Of a stretch of 20,322 nt of DNA, positions 1-7,332 are shown in pieces. The DNA is taken from positions 1 to 20,322 of IMG/VR virus record IMGVR_UViG_3300035670_001479. One strand, written 5' to 3'. The notes below the pieces were generated by a model. It had not been told where the DNA came from, searched no databases, and was given only the letters and a program-made list of their open reading frames with translations. The position numbers were made by a program, and so were the translations under genes. This stretch comes from a virus. How positions within the stretch are numbered: position 1 is the first letter of the stretch; each line of letters begins with the position of its first letter.

Positions 1-50
1 TCCTGTTCGGAGGCTTGGGTTGCTTGGTCAGCAAAACTCTGTGTGGTCAT
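1..50 (-). CDS. Start of a leftward gene, cut by the window edge (possible scaffolding protein)
   Basis: Only the first 16 codons are inside the window (MTTQSFADQATQASEQ), read leftward from an ATG at 50-48. A clear ribosome binding site (CGGAG, five bases upstream) supports the start. The gene follows the portal and the 85-residue gene in the same direction, and the visible residues are hydrophilic, rich in Q, A and T. In T7-like phages the gene after the portal usually encodes the internal scaffolding protein that directs prohead assembly. That identity is inferred from gene order only; the visible residues do not prove it. Confidence 0.6.
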   Translation of the reverse strand, partial: MTTQSFADQATQASEQ

Positions 51-52
51 TG

Positions 53-310
53 TCACTCCGCGCTTATGCGCTGTTGTAGGAAGTCAATGGTGTACTTTAA
101 TCCCCTGCGAAAGCCCCTAGAGTCTGCGACCCGCAAGGCAAAGTTAGGGTTGTCATACACCGATACAGCATCCTCTTGCGAGATAGTTGCTATCAGCTTT
201 TGCTCAATAGCTTTACAGACAATCTCTCGTAAAAGGGCTGATTCTTTCCAGAGCCTTTCAAGGTGTTCAACATCTTCCTTTGAAAGGTCTTTAATAAGGT
301 CAATCCTCAA
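53..310 (-). CDS. Small hypothetical protein downstream of the portal, TTG start
   Basis: This 85-residue, highly charged, probably helical soluble protein has no signal peptide or membrane segment and I do not recognise its family. The start is a TTG (310-308), supported by AGGAAG four bases upstream and by an 11-base overlap with the end of the portal gene, typical of translational coupling. It ends three bases before the next leftward gene. Its position between portal and probable scaffold genes suggests a late, virion-assembly role, but nothing in the residues identifies one. The segment around residues 5-50 (EDVEHLERLWKESALLREIV) is likely helical. Confidence 0.7.
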   Translation of the reverse strand: MRIDLIKDLSKEDVEHLERLWKESALLREIVCKAIEQKLIATISQEDAVSVYDNPNFALRVADSRGFRRGLKYTIDFLQQRISAE

Positions 311-2081
311 AATCTTCCTCTGCCCCTGTCGCTGGGGTCATCATGTGTTCCTGTACCTGCTGTGCAGCAACATTCTGTAGCTGGGCGGCTTCTGCCCTCT
401 CACTGATACGCACATACGGGCGTACAGGGATAGCTACATCAGCACCGCTTGCAGTAACCAATGCCCTTGCGTAGTCAATGCTGCTGACATGGAGCAGTGC
501 TTCTTGGTCAAAGCTCTGTGCAAGGCGGGTAATTGTCTGTACCAGTTTGGCTCGTTCTGCGTAGTGACGCGCACCCATAGGCACTAACCGGCCATTGGTT
601 TTCAGGTCATCACGGGTAACTTCGATGAACAGGCTCACCCCATCCTCATCAATAGTCTTTACAGTATCGGCAACATCCATATCCACACGGGATACTTCAA
701 TCTCTGCATTCAGCAGGTGTTCAAGGAACTCCTCCTCGAACTGCGTAATCTTGTGCTGGAAGAACTTGCCTGCGGCATTGGTAAGGGTTTCCACCTCAAA
801 GGCGGTTTTCTCACCGGCAGTACGGATACCCATTGCTTCCCTTGGTGCACCTGCGTACAGCTCCATACGGTTCTCAAGCTGCTGGATTTGGAAGTCTGCT
901 TGCAGTACGGTTGTATCAGGATGCAGGTATGCTACACGGCCACTACCGGCTTCTGGAATGTAGTAGTGTGTAGATGCCCCATGACGAACTACGTCCACAT
1001 CACCTTCGATGATGATGTCGGGGTCAAGCATATCGTCAAAGGCATCTGCACGGGCATTCTCAAGGTGGTTAATGCGGTACTGCATACCCACCAAGTTATC
1101 CAGCGGCCCCATTGCCCAAAGGTTGTCTGGACGCTTGCGCCAGCCACAATGGTAAATGTGGGGGCGACCTGTCCAAGTGTTCAACGGCTGGTTGCGGATT
1201 ACATAGCTGCGGTCTACTACAGTAATCACATGGTTAAGGTAGGTCGTCTGGGTATTGCGGTCGTAGATGTCCCCATAGAACTCAAGGATTTCTACATACC
1301 CACTTTCAAGGTACTGGTCAATGTTCCCAAAACCATCGAACTCAAGCTGGGTAGACTTTGCAATATCAGCAGTGTTGTCCTTGATGCCATGGTACTTGTT
1401 GCGGACGCTCTTGATTTCGGCCAAGATGGCTTCTTCATACTTCAGGGACGGGTTTTCAAGTATGTCCCGTTCAATGTCTGCAATAGCCTTGATTGTGCGT
1501 ACAATCTTGGGGCTATCGTAGAAACTCTTGGCAAGCGGATTGAATACGATGTCATACGGGCTAATGCGGTCTACCTGTGGGCCAGCATAGACAACCTCAT
1601 CGGCACCTGTCATCAGGTTCTTTTTCTTCTCGGTAATGTAGCTTACCTGTGCGAAGCAGTTGCCTGTAAGTACCCAATCTGAAAGAAGCTGGCTTACCGT
1701 CTGGCGGAACCTGCGGTTACGATGCTTCGCCTTCAGGTAGCTCTCAATCTTGTCCCGTTTGGCCTTGCTTACTTCGTCCGCAGACTCGCCATAGAAGCTG
1801 AACCAGCCTTCATTTGGCATCAGGGCATCCAAGTAGTTTGCTTCCAGCAAATCCTTTACTTGGGTAATCTTCGGGATATGGGTGCTGTTACTCCAAGGTA
1901 ACGCATCATTACTTGTTTCCCGTGTGCTGGTAGCGTATACCTGTTGGGTAACTTCCTTTACACGCTCGGTATGGGGTGCCTTGGCATCACGCCACTTCAT
2001 GTAGAGCGCAGCAATGTCCTCTGCGACCACATCCTTGTTCGCAAACAGGTCATCTACTGAAATGGATTCCGATGCACTCAT
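300..2081 (-). CDS. Portal protein (head-tail connector)
   Basis: The 593-residue product fits the large portal family of podoviruses, slightly longer than the roughly 535 residues of T7 gp8. Portals form a dodecameric ring at one capsid vertex through which DNA is packaged and ejected. Recognisable portal-type segments are MGPLDNLVGMQYRINHLENA at about residues 322-342, followed by an acidic DP-rich stretch, and AGAPREAMGIRTAGEKTAFE at about 409-428, which precedes a long helix (FFQHKITQFEEEFLEHLLNAE) like the portal stem and wing helices. The C terminus is acidic. The ATG overlaps the terminase stop (ATGA) and has GGAGAGG upstream. The pairing with large terminase makes the call firm although the family is divergent. 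Confidence 0.92.
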   Translation of the reverse strand: MSASESISVDDLFANKDVVAEDIAALYMKWRDAKAPHTERVKEVTQQVYATSTRETSNDALPWSNSTHIPKITQVKDLLEANYLDALMPNEGWFSFYGESADEVSKAKRDKIESYLKAKHRNRRFRQTVSQLLSDWVLTGNCFAQVSYITEKKKNLMTGADEVVYAGPQVDRISPYDIVFNPLAKSFYDSPKIVRTIKAIADIERDILENPSLKYEEAILAEIKSVRNKYHGIKDNTADIAKSTQLEFDGFGNIDQYLESGYVEILEFYGDIYDRNTQTTYLNHVITVVDRSYVIRNQPLNTWTGRPHIYHCGWRKRPDNLWAMGPLDNLVGMQYRINHLENARADAFDDMLDPDIIIEGDVDVVRHGASTHYYIPEAGSGRVAYLHPDTTVLQADFQIQQLENRMELYAGAPREAMGIRTAGEKTAFEVETLTNAAGKFFQHKITQFEEEFLEHLLNAEIEVSRVDMDVADTVKTIDEDGVSLFIEVTRDDLKTNGRLVPMGARHYAERAKLVQTITRLAQSFDQEALLHVSSIDYARALVTASGADVAIPVRPYVRISERAEAAQLQNVAAQQVQEHMMTPATGAEEDFED

Positions 2082-3649
2082 CTACCTCTCCGGCCACCAA
2101 AGCGTGGGTGGTATACAATGTTCTGTGTTGCGTCTGTAAAAGACTCGCGCTTTACTGATGGCGGCTTTGATACAGAGATTGCAGTTGTAAGGGCATCCAG
2201 CAAGTCATCATGTGGTGGACGCTTCAATGTAATTTCTTCCTCAAGGATGCTGAACAAGCCTCCTTTGCCATGCCACACGGTTTTCATTTCGTACCGTGGG
2301 TAGGTAATCATGGCGTGTTTTTCTTCCTTCTTGCCTTCGTGTCGTGTTGCTGCACGCCCTTCTACTACCAAGCTATCGCCGTTCTGGCGAATGTAGTTCT
2401 TCAGTTCCTTCTCAATGAAGTGGCCTGCCGCGTTGGTTTCGATGTAAATCTTCCTGAAACCCCATTTGCGATACAGGGACAACACCTTCTCGTAATACAC
2501 ATCAAACTTGTCTGTCTGGAATCTTTCCAAGTCCAAGACATAAATCATACCGTCTGAATCAAGGCCAATCACAGCAATGGCGGTATAGTCACGGCGCAAC
2601 TTACTGTTGGTAACGTCTGTCCACGCAACGTCCATTGCAGCAAAGATAGAGAGCTTGCGGCCATTGTAGTGCCAACCGCCACCTTCATCCTTCAGGTACT
2701 TCGCGTTGTAATACTGGAAGTTCTTGCGGTCTACTGTCTCACTGCCGGGGTCGTTAGGGTCGTTGTAATACTGTGCGTAGAACTGCGCCTGTTGCCCCAT
2801 ACTGAAATACTGTGCGCGAATGCGGGCAAGTATCTTGGGGTCAAAACCGTACCACTTGCTTGTTACTGGTGACAGCTCCCTCGGCCACAGGAATACGCCT
2901 GTGCCATCACCAATATCCTCTGTCTTGTATTCGAGGATGTCCCACAAAGGTTCTTCACCAATGTGCTGGCCTTCCTCGTCAAACACCGGCTCCATTGCTT
3001 CAGCAAACATATTGTATAGGTCTGCTGGGTGGTAGCGGGTTCCTACTGCCTTGGTATATGCACCGGGGTTCTTGATTGATGCAAACTGTGCAATAGCCTG
3101 TGCTACTTCCTGTCGGCCTATCTCTGTGTAGGCGTTCTTGTCGGTAACAACGTCATCCAGAACCAAGTGGCTACAGTGCAGGCCAATCGCGTTACTCTTT
3201 ACCGTCTTGACGATAATGGTGTAGTCACGAATACCCTCTGCCTTACGCTTAGGGTGGTCTACATTAAATGCCCATGCGCTCCACTTGTCGCGCTTGGCTT
3301 CTTCCTTGTTAATCATTTCCGGCCAAAGCAACTGGTAGCGGTCGCTAAGGAACATGGCCTTGATTGCGCTTACCTGAATGGTAGCCAGTTCTTCCATTGC
3401 GGACAGATATACCATCGTGGTAGTCGGGTCACGGGTAATCTGCCATACTGCCCATACTGCAATGCAGTGGGACTTCAAGTGTGCGCGTGGCAACAGCATC
3501 AACTGGTGGTCGCTACAGTCTTGGTCGCTCATCCACTTGAATACTTTTTCGTGGACTTCGCCGTAGCAGTAGTGCGGGTTAATGTACTTCGCAAACTCGT
3601 ATAGGTCGTTCTCGTAGAGTTCGCGTAGCTGCTGCCGTTTCTCAGACAT
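2078..3649 (-). CDS. Terminase large subunit (packaging ATPase and nuclease)
   Basis: This 523-residue packaging motor has both expected domains. The N-terminal ATPase carries a Walker A-like loop LLPRAHLKSH (residues 52-61), lacking the classical GKS/T as in many phage terminases, and a Walker B strand HLVLDD (161-166). The C-terminal RNase H-like nuclease has the first catalytic aspartate in FAAMDVAW (D340), then RRDYTAIAVIG (352-362), the second acidic site in IYIETNAAG (E404) and the last in PHDDLLDAL (D481, D482, D485). It cuts concatemeric DNA and pumps it through the portal. The start overlaps the stop of the preceding gene (TAATG) and its own stop overlaps the portal start, a tight packaging operon. 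Confidence 0.95.
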   Translation of the reverse strand: MSEKRQQLRELYENDLYEFAKYINPHYCYGEVHEKVFKWMSDQDCSDHQLMLLPRAHLKSHCIAVWAVWQITRDPTTTMVYLSAMEELATIQVSAIKAMFLSDRYQLLWPEMINKEEAKRDKWSAWAFNVDHPKRKAEGIRDYTIIVKTVKSNAIGLHCSHLVLDDVVTDKNAYTEIGRQEVAQAIAQFASIKNPGAYTKAVGTRYHPADLYNMFAEAMEPVFDEEGQHIGEEPLWDILEYKTEDIGDGTGVFLWPRELSPVTSKWYGFDPKILARIRAQYFSMGQQAQFYAQYYNDPNDPGSETVDRKNFQYYNAKYLKDEGGGWHYNGRKLSIFAAMDVAWTDVTNSKLRRDYTAIAVIGLDSDGMIYVLDLERFQTDKFDVYYEKVLSLYRKWGFRKIYIETNAAGHFIEKELKNYIRQNGDSLVVEGRAATRHEGKKEEKHAMITYPRYEMKTVWHGKGGLFSILEEEITLKRPPHDDLLDALTTAISVSKPPSVKRESFTDATQNIVYHPRFGGRRGR

Positions 3650-4143
3650 TAGTGTGCCTTAGCTAGTGGCGACTCTTTATACAGTTCTTCAAGCTTCTTC
3701 ATGTCTGCGCTGTCTGCCTCGTCCTTGGCTTTCTCTGCCTTGGTCTTGCGCTTACGGCTTTCTTCAGGGGGTGCACCGTAAAGGATGCGCTGTGCAGTAA
3801 CATTGCCCGTCTCTGCCTGCTCAACTAACTGACGCTTTGCACGCGCCTTGTCCTTCAAGGCACGCTCTGCTTCCCAAGACTCAAGGTATGGTTTGAACCA
3901 AGAGCAAGCCTTCAGGACTTCCCAATGGTGCCAGCTACCGAAGATACCAATAGCGGCTTCGTACTCGCTTTCATACAGCATATACTCTTGGTACAGACTG
4001 CGGCAGCCCCGATGGTCGTAGTCCTTCAGCGTAAACACTGGTGGATACTTCTCCCCCTTATCCCAGCTCCATTCCTCAAACAAGGATTTGGTCAGGAATT
4101 GGTAGTTATCACCACGGTTGTTTTCGTTAGTTAAGTAAGGCAT
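3649..4143 (-). CDS. Probable terminase small subunit
   Basis: This 164-residue gene lies directly before the large terminase, sharing TAATG overlaps with both neighbours, the classical place for the DNA-recognition subunit. The middle is rich in tryptophan and aromatics (SWHHWEVLKACSWFKPYLES). It is followed by AKRQLVEQAETGNVTAQRIL (about residues 103-122), a phrase typical of small terminase proteins of Gram-negative phages, then a strongly charged Lys/Glu tail that may form the oligomerisation or large-subunit contact. No clear N-terminal helix-turn-helix is visible. The function rests on position and on the A-E-x-G-N-x-x-A-x-x-I/L phrase; a structural comparison would be needed to prove it. 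Confidence 0.65.
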   Translation of the reverse strand: MPYLTNENNRGDNYQFLTKSLFEEWSWDKGEKYPPVFTLKDYDHRGCRSLYQEYMLYESEYEAAIGIFGSWHHWEVLKACSWFKPYLESWEAERALKDKARAKRQLVEQAETGNVTAQRILYGAPPEESRKRKTKAEKAKDEADSADMKKLEELYKESPLAKAH

Positions 4144-4391
4144 TACTTCTTCTTGGCAATCACTTTAGCGTCACGGACATTGCGGTTCGTTGCACGAGCA
4201 GGGAAACCGCTATCCTTAGGCTTTGGGATTTCAACGCCTTCATGCGGGGTATACTGCATAAAAGGCTTCTGCGGGTCTGTGCTATCTGGGTAGCCCAACG
4301 GCATACCTGCATCCTTACGGACTTGTGCTGGTACACGGGGACGCTTCTCAGGGTCTACAGTGAACTTCGGTTTTGGCTTATCTTTTGCCAT
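4143..4391 (-). CDS. Small basic, proline-rich hypothetical protein
   Basis: This 82-residue protein is unusually rich in Lys and Pro (KDKPKPKF at the start, AKVIAKKK at the end) with little predicted helix, so it is probably extended or disordered. No known domain is recognised. A good AGGAGA site lies six bases before the ATG, and the stop overlaps the next start. Basic, flexible small proteins in late operons are often minor virion or DNA-contact proteins, but no function can be assigned here. It sits between the probable small terminase and the 97-residue gene in the same leftward operon. Confidence 0.75.
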   Translation of the reverse strand: MAKDKPKPKFTVDPEKRPRVPAQVRKDAGMPLGYPDSTDPQKPFMQYTPHEGVEIPKPKDSGFPARATNRNVRDAKVIAKKK

Positions 4392-4400
4392 GTTAATCTC

Positions 4401-4694
4401 CTAGTAACGCCATTCTAATTGCAGGATGTATTTTGCTAAACGCTCTGCATCAGCCTTGTTAAAGCTGATACTTCTGGGTTTAGGCTTGGTCTTGCCGGTT
4501 TGTCCGGAATCTGTGGGCATTGGCTTTGACACGCTGAAATGAGAAGTAAGCCAGCCAATAGGGTCATCTTCGATAGATGACCACTGTTCTTGGAATGCTG
4601 CTTCACGCCCATGCTTCTGTCCCTTTTCGATTGCATCTGCCAACAGCCGTAGCAGCTTGCCAAGACTACCCGCAAGCTCACTGTACCCTGCCAT
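4401..4694 (-). CDS. Small hypothetical protein of the late operon
   Basis: This 97-residue protein has a helical N-terminal half (LGKLLRLLADAIEKGQKHGREAA) followed by QEQWSSIEDDPIGWLTSHF at about residues 36-54. A short 'W..I..DP..W...HF' phrase of this kind occurs in small phage proteins near lysis genes. A Lys/Pro-rich linker and a C-terminal helix follow. There is no membrane segment. The ATG overlaps the stop of the upstream small membrane protein (TAATG), so the two are probably co-translated. A second reading frame inside this gene could encode a lipoprotein, listed separately; if that is real, this locus would be part of a lysis cassette. Confidence 0.7.
   Translation of the reverse strand: MAGYSELAGSLGKLLRLLADAIEKGQKHGREAAFQEQWSSIEDDPIGWLTSHFSVSKPMPTDSGQTGKTKPKPRSISFNKADAERLAKYILQLEWRY
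4436..4612 (-). CDS. Nested candidate o-spanin (Rz1-like lipoprotein)
   Basis: A second frame inside the 97-residue gene reads as a 58-residue lipoprotein. It has a basic start (MGVKQHSKNSGHLSK), a hydrophobic core, and a lipobox LLISAC with the acylated cysteine at residue 28. The mature part is short and proline-containing (CQSQCPQIPDKPARPSLNPE). This is the architecture of outer-membrane spanins such as Rz1, which are typically encoded nested within or overlapping another gene. AAGGG lies eight bases before the ATG. No convincing inner-membrane spanin partner with a coiled coil is adjacent, and the frame could be open by chance, so this stays a candidate. Confidence 0.35.
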   Translation of the reverse strand: MGVKQHSKNSGHLSKMTLLAGLLLISACQSQCPQIPDKPARPSLNPEVSALTRLMQSV

Positions 4695-4834
4695 TATTCA
4701 GTGACGCACTCAAATACTTGGCAGCCAATAGAGGCCAGCACACCAGCATCAGATTGAATGTCGAAGAAGGCCAGTACGGCTACGATGATGCCTGCGGCCA
4801 ATACTACATACTTCTTTTTTACTTGCTTTGCCAT
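4694..4834 (-). CDS. 46-residue single-span membrane protein
   Basis: The start chosen is the ATG at 4834-4832, preceded by a strong TTTTAAGGAGAGCAAA site; the open frame extends further upstream but with non-protein-like residues overlapping the next gene. The product has a basic N terminus (MAKQVKKK), one hydrophobic span (YVVLAAGIIVAVLAFF, residues 9-24) and a short polar C-terminal part with two cysteines. One-span proteins of this size in late operons can be holins, holin regulators or minor virion proteins. With one span and no duplicate, the function is unassigned. Its stop overlaps the next gene start (TAATG). Confidence 0.75.
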   Translation of the reverse strand: MAKQVKKKYVVLAAGIIVAVLAFFDIQSDAGVLASIGCQVFECVTE

Positions 4835-4844
4835 TTTGCTCTCC

Positions 4845-5198
4845 TTAAAAGAATACCGGCATTTCAGCGGCAGGCACATGGATGGTCTGCCCGTGGAACT
4901 CGATTGTCTGGCTATTTTCTGGATAGAACTTGCGGTAAATCGCCAGTTTTGCGGGGTCAGCAAATACTTCCTCGCGTGTACCCAGCACCTGAACATTGGT
5001 CAGGCCATCGAAAAGGGACACCTCTTCCGGCTTGGCGCGAACCATGCTCATGGTTTCCTTGCCAACCCGCTTGGTCGGGGTTTTAGGAACGCGGAAGATA
5101 TAATCCTGCCCTACCTTCATCACGCGCTCTGGGCGTTTCGCCTCAAGCTCTGGGCCAAGTTTGGTTACATCAGGGCTGTAGGTAATCAGGTTAGGCAT
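4845..5198 (-). CDS. Hypothetical late protein downstream of the fibre gene
   Basis: This 117-residue soluble protein contains alternating strand-like segments (VMKVGQDYIFRVPKTPTK near residues 26-43, IEFHGQTIHVPAAEMPVFF at the end) that suggest a small beta fold. There is no signal peptide, membrane span or recognised domain. The ATG has GGAGG five bases upstream and overlaps the end of the fibre gene by eight bases, so the two are probably translated together. A virion accessory role (for example a fibre-associated or tail-completion protein) is possible from position only. Confidence 0.75.
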   Translation of the reverse strand: MPNLITYSPDVTKLGPELEAKRPERVMKVGQDYIFRVPKTPTKRVGKETMSMVRAKPEEVSLFDGLTNVQVLGTREEVFADPAKLAIYRKFYPENSQTIEFHGQTIHVPAAEMPVFF

Positions 5199-6543
5199 AA
5201 AGCGCCTCCGTGGCCGAAAGTGCTTTGCTATAGGTTTTCAGGTCGCCAATCAGGCCATGTGCTGATTGGGTTCCACCAAGGTAGGTGCCAACGTAAAAAG
5301 CAGTGGCGGTTCCGCTGAACGCAGCAGCAGCCGTAGTGCTTTCCAGCACACCATTGACATAGGTATTCACATTGACGTCCACATCAACGCTGGTCACAAT
5401 CCGCAATGGTTGGGAGTGAGGCATAACGTTGGTGGACGCCGTGGCGTTAGGATGAACCGTGTACAGCTTGTGGTCACTGCCGTCGATGATTGCACGGCGG
5501 GTAGTTTCGCCATCAATACTGTAAAGGCCATGCCCGTTACTTGACCCATCGTAGGCGTACAGGGTCATGGCGATGCTGTAATCAGCCGAATAGGCTGGCA
5601 TATTCGCCACATCAATCGTGGGAACATCCATAAGGCGGGTGGCTGCTGCGCCACTGGTCAGGATTGGGCTTGTGGCTGATTCGCCTGTCTCGAACTGGCC
5701 GACATCCACATAAAAGTAATCGCCGTCCTCAAGTGTCGATGCACCGCCAAGAAGATTGGCATACCCAGCAACAATAATCATTATATTGCCAGCGGTAAGG
5801 GCTGAAGTTGTGACTGTGACCCGTTGCGGCTCATCTGTAAGGGTAATCTGCGCGTCACCTTTTGGCGATGTGGCTGTAAAATCCAGAACCAAAAGGTCCA
5901 GAACCTTGCCAGCACAGTTGCCAGCTCGGACATACAGCGAAGCAGTCCCTGCCGCAGAATCAGCAGCCGCGAATGCTGGAAAGTTGATTCCAGAAAGGCC
6001 GCCAGAAACATCGCCGATGGTCACCTTGGCAGCAGTGCCAGTCCTGCCTTTGCAGGTTTCGACTGACTGGCTATAGGCTGCAACCCCTGTGGATGAATCG
6101 CTCCACTGTGCGGCGGTCGGGGTGGCATAGGTGACTTGGTTTACCCGTGTTTCCTCGACAAGCATCTTGCCGGAACGGTAGCGGGCGGTATTGTTGCCAA
6201 CTGCTACCAAATCCTCGGTAATACCATCGCCACCAGTCGCGCTAGATGCGCGAGTAACGGTTACGCTTCCAGTGCCCTTAACCGGCTTGCCCGTCTCTGT
6301 CATCCGGTAGTAGGCAACTACGTCATCATAATCTGTTGCGGCAAGGAAGTCGGTAAACTTCTTGAAACTGCTTGAAAGTACCGGCCCATACCCGATGTCC
6401 CGAAGGTATGCTTGGAGCATATCATTGACAGTACCGCTATACCCGTCCGCAACAAGCCCTGCCTTCATGGTATCATTAAGCGTACCTGAATAACCCCCTG
6501 CGAGGTTACTGAAGTGGTCTGCGATGCGGTGGTTAAGTATCAT
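5191..6543 (-). CDS. Tail fibre/spike-like virion protein with a C-terminal lectin-type domain
   Basis: The 450-residue product has three visible parts. Residues 16-48 contain an imperfect duplication (GGYSGTLNDTMKAGL and DGYSGTVNDMLQAYL). The middle, about residues 115-300, is Ser/Thr/Ala/Gly-rich beta sequence ending in DVGQFETGESATSPILTSGA. That phrase is common in phage fibre and spike proteins, where a carbohydrate-binding jelly-roll ends before the next domain. The last 130 residues look like a concanavalin/LamG-type jelly-roll, with its typical closing phrase GLIGDLKTYSKALSATEA. It probably binds cell-surface glycans. There is no collagen repeat or chaperone domain. The gene begins close behind the HNH gene and overlaps the 117-residue gene. 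Confidence 0.8.
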   Translation of the reverse strand: MILNHRIADHFSNLAGGYSGTLNDTMKAGLVADGYSGTVNDMLQAYLRDIGYGPVLSSSFKKFTDFLAATDYDDVVAYYRMTETGKPVKGTGSVTVTRASSATGGDGITEDLVAVGNNTARYRSGKMLVEETRVNQVTYATPTAAQWSDSSTGVAAYSQSVETCKGRTGTAAKVTIGDVSGGLSGINFPAFAAADSAAGTASLYVRAGNCAGKVLDLLVLDFTATSPKGDAQITLTDEPQRVTVTTSALTAGNIMIIVAGYANLLGGASTLEDGDYFYVDVGQFETGESATSPILTSGAAATRLMDVPTIDVANMPAYSADYSIAMTLYAYDGSSNGHGLYSIDGETTRRAIIDGSDHKLYTVHPNATASTNVMPHSQPLRIVTSVDVDVNVNTYVNGVLESTTAAAAFSGTATAFYVGTYLGGTQSAHGLIGDLKTYSKALSATEALYA

Positions 6544-6546
6544 GGC

Positions 6547-6819
6547 TTAGTCTTTCGGGTTCTTCTTGTGTGCGCCCTTGGTACGAGGGTAGCTGGTATT
6601 GGCCTTGGCTGAAGTTACACGCAAGTTACTTCTGCGGTTATCGGTAGCATCTCCGTTGCGATGGTCTACCTGCTTGCCATCTCCCTTCTTGACCTTACCT
6701 TCGGCCATCATCTTCCTGCGGGCGGCATTACGGGCAACCCGCTTCTTGATTTGCTCGGGCTGCTTCTTGTATTCGTTTTCTTTCTGGTAGTCCCGCTTGG
6801 AACCTTTACTGGATGGCAT
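6547..6819 (-). CDS. Small HNH-type protein
   Basis: This 90-residue, very basic protein has a compact HNH core: VDHRNGDATDNRRSNLRV at about residues 51-68, with D52-H53-x-N55, N61 and N65 matching the second half of the HNH_3 fold (D-H-x-N-G-x-x-x-D-N-R-x-x-N-L-R). The N-terminal half is Lys/Arg-rich and could contact DNA. There are no zinc cysteines. Stand-alone HNH proteins in phages are usually nicking or homing endonucleases, sometimes packaging cofactors. It is the first gene of the leftward block, beside the divergent non-coding region, with only a weak purine-rich ribosome site (AAAGAAG). Homing activity is inference. Confidence 0.75.
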   Translation of the reverse strand: MPSSKGSKRDYQKENEYKKQPEQIKKRVARNAARRKMMAEGKVKKGDGKQVDHRNGDATDNRRSNLRVTSAKANTSYPRTKGAHKKNPKD

Positions 6820-7032
6820 AATGCTTCTTTGTGTTTATATGGTTTAACTGTGTGTTTATTAGCGGCGGTATTCGCCGCAGATTTACGGTTATGTCAATGA
6901 CAGCTATACGAAATTAGCGGCATTTAAACCGGCAGTCCTGCTTTGGGTATCATCATTCCTGATTTGGGGCTTTATCTAGAAATACTGGTGTGTTTTTCTA
7001 GCACAATCCAAGCCTTATATGGCATGAAAGCC
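6820..7032. other. Non-coding spacer with short hairpins upstream of the HNH gene
   Basis: No credible gene is seen here. It holds a GC hairpin GCGGCG-GTATT-CGCCGC (6862-6878), an 11-base palindrome TGTCAATGACA (6892-6902), the 9-base repeat ATTAGCGGC near 6859 and 6915, and an inverted repeat CTAGAAA/TTTCTAG (6976-7001). None is followed by a T run in either direction, so they are not classical terminators. They may process or shield the 5' end of the late leftward transcript. Confidence 0.4.
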
Positions 7033-7112
7033 AGTAATCGCGCCACTTCCAGCCATATCGCGCCATATTAGGGTCAGGCACTTTCATCAATCTGGAACTA
7101 CCAAGGATTACT
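7033..7112 (-). ncRNA. Folding unit 1 of a tandem structured array
   Basis: This 80-base unit is closed by a perfect seven-base stem (AGTAATC 7033-7039 with GATTACT 7106-7112). Inside it a six-base stem (TTCCAG 7047-7052 with CTGGAA 7092-7097) encloses a small ATAT/ATAT hairpin (7055-7068). The closing stem abuts the first AATAGGTT linker exactly. The strand is assumed to be leftward because the neighbouring tRNAs are leftward. It has no tRNA T-loop or anticodon arm that I can recognise. Confidence 0.45.
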
Positions 7113-7120
7113 AATAGGTT

Positions 7121-7218
7121 CGCGGTTTTCTCGTGGTTTGCTGCTTGCAACAGTGTCCGGAATGCCAAGCAATGCTCACACGAAGGCACTTGACCCGCTA
7201 AGGTCTATGCGAGCCGCG
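7121..7218 (-). ncRNA. Folding unit 2 of a tandem structured array
   Basis: This 98-base unit is closed by a nine-pair stem with a four-T bulge: CGCGG (7121-7125) plus CTCG (7130-7133) pairs with CGAG (7210-7213) plus CCGCG (7214-7218). Internal hairpins are weaker (TTGC/GCAA near 7138-7149, GACC/GGTC at 7192-7205). It lies exactly between two AATAGGTT linkers. No protein or known RNA family is recognised. Confidence 0.5.
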
Positions 7219-7226
7219 AATAGGTT

Positions 7227-7322
7227 TGCCTGTCGGGTGGCAATGTCCCGAATGCCTGCCACATAACTACGGACAGGCTGTCCGTTGCAGCAGACTCCCG
7301 AAGGTCTGCCCAAAGTCAGGCA
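7227..7322 (-). ncRNA. Folding unit 3: cloverleaf with three perfect hairpins
   Basis: This is the clearest unit. The closing stem is TGCCTG (7227-7232) with CAGGCA (7317-7322). Inside are three consecutive perfect hairpins: GTGGCA/TGCCAC (7237-7262), ACGGACA/TGTCCGT (7269-7285) and GCAGAC/GTCTGC (7290-7309). The result is a four-way cloverleaf 96 bases long. It lacks the GTTCGA T-loop and conserved D-loop bases of a tRNA, so it is a tRNA-like shape rather than a tRNA gene. Confidence 0.6.
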
Positions 7323-7332
7323 AATAAGGTTT

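Noticed and set aside
717-1682. Plus-strand 321-residue ORF opposite the portal gene
   Set aside because: It is the antisense shadow of a strongly supported portal gene, with no ribosome site or domain.
6870-6897. Leftward promoter with perfect TTGACA (6897-6892)
   Set aside because: No acceptable -10 box lies at 16-18 bases; the site is better read as a small palindrome TGTCAATGACA.
6998-7189. Minus-strand 63-residue ORF with partly protein-like residues
   Set aside because: It has a GTG start without a ribosome site, and it overlaps structured units 1 and 2 and their linker, which explain the sequence constraint better.
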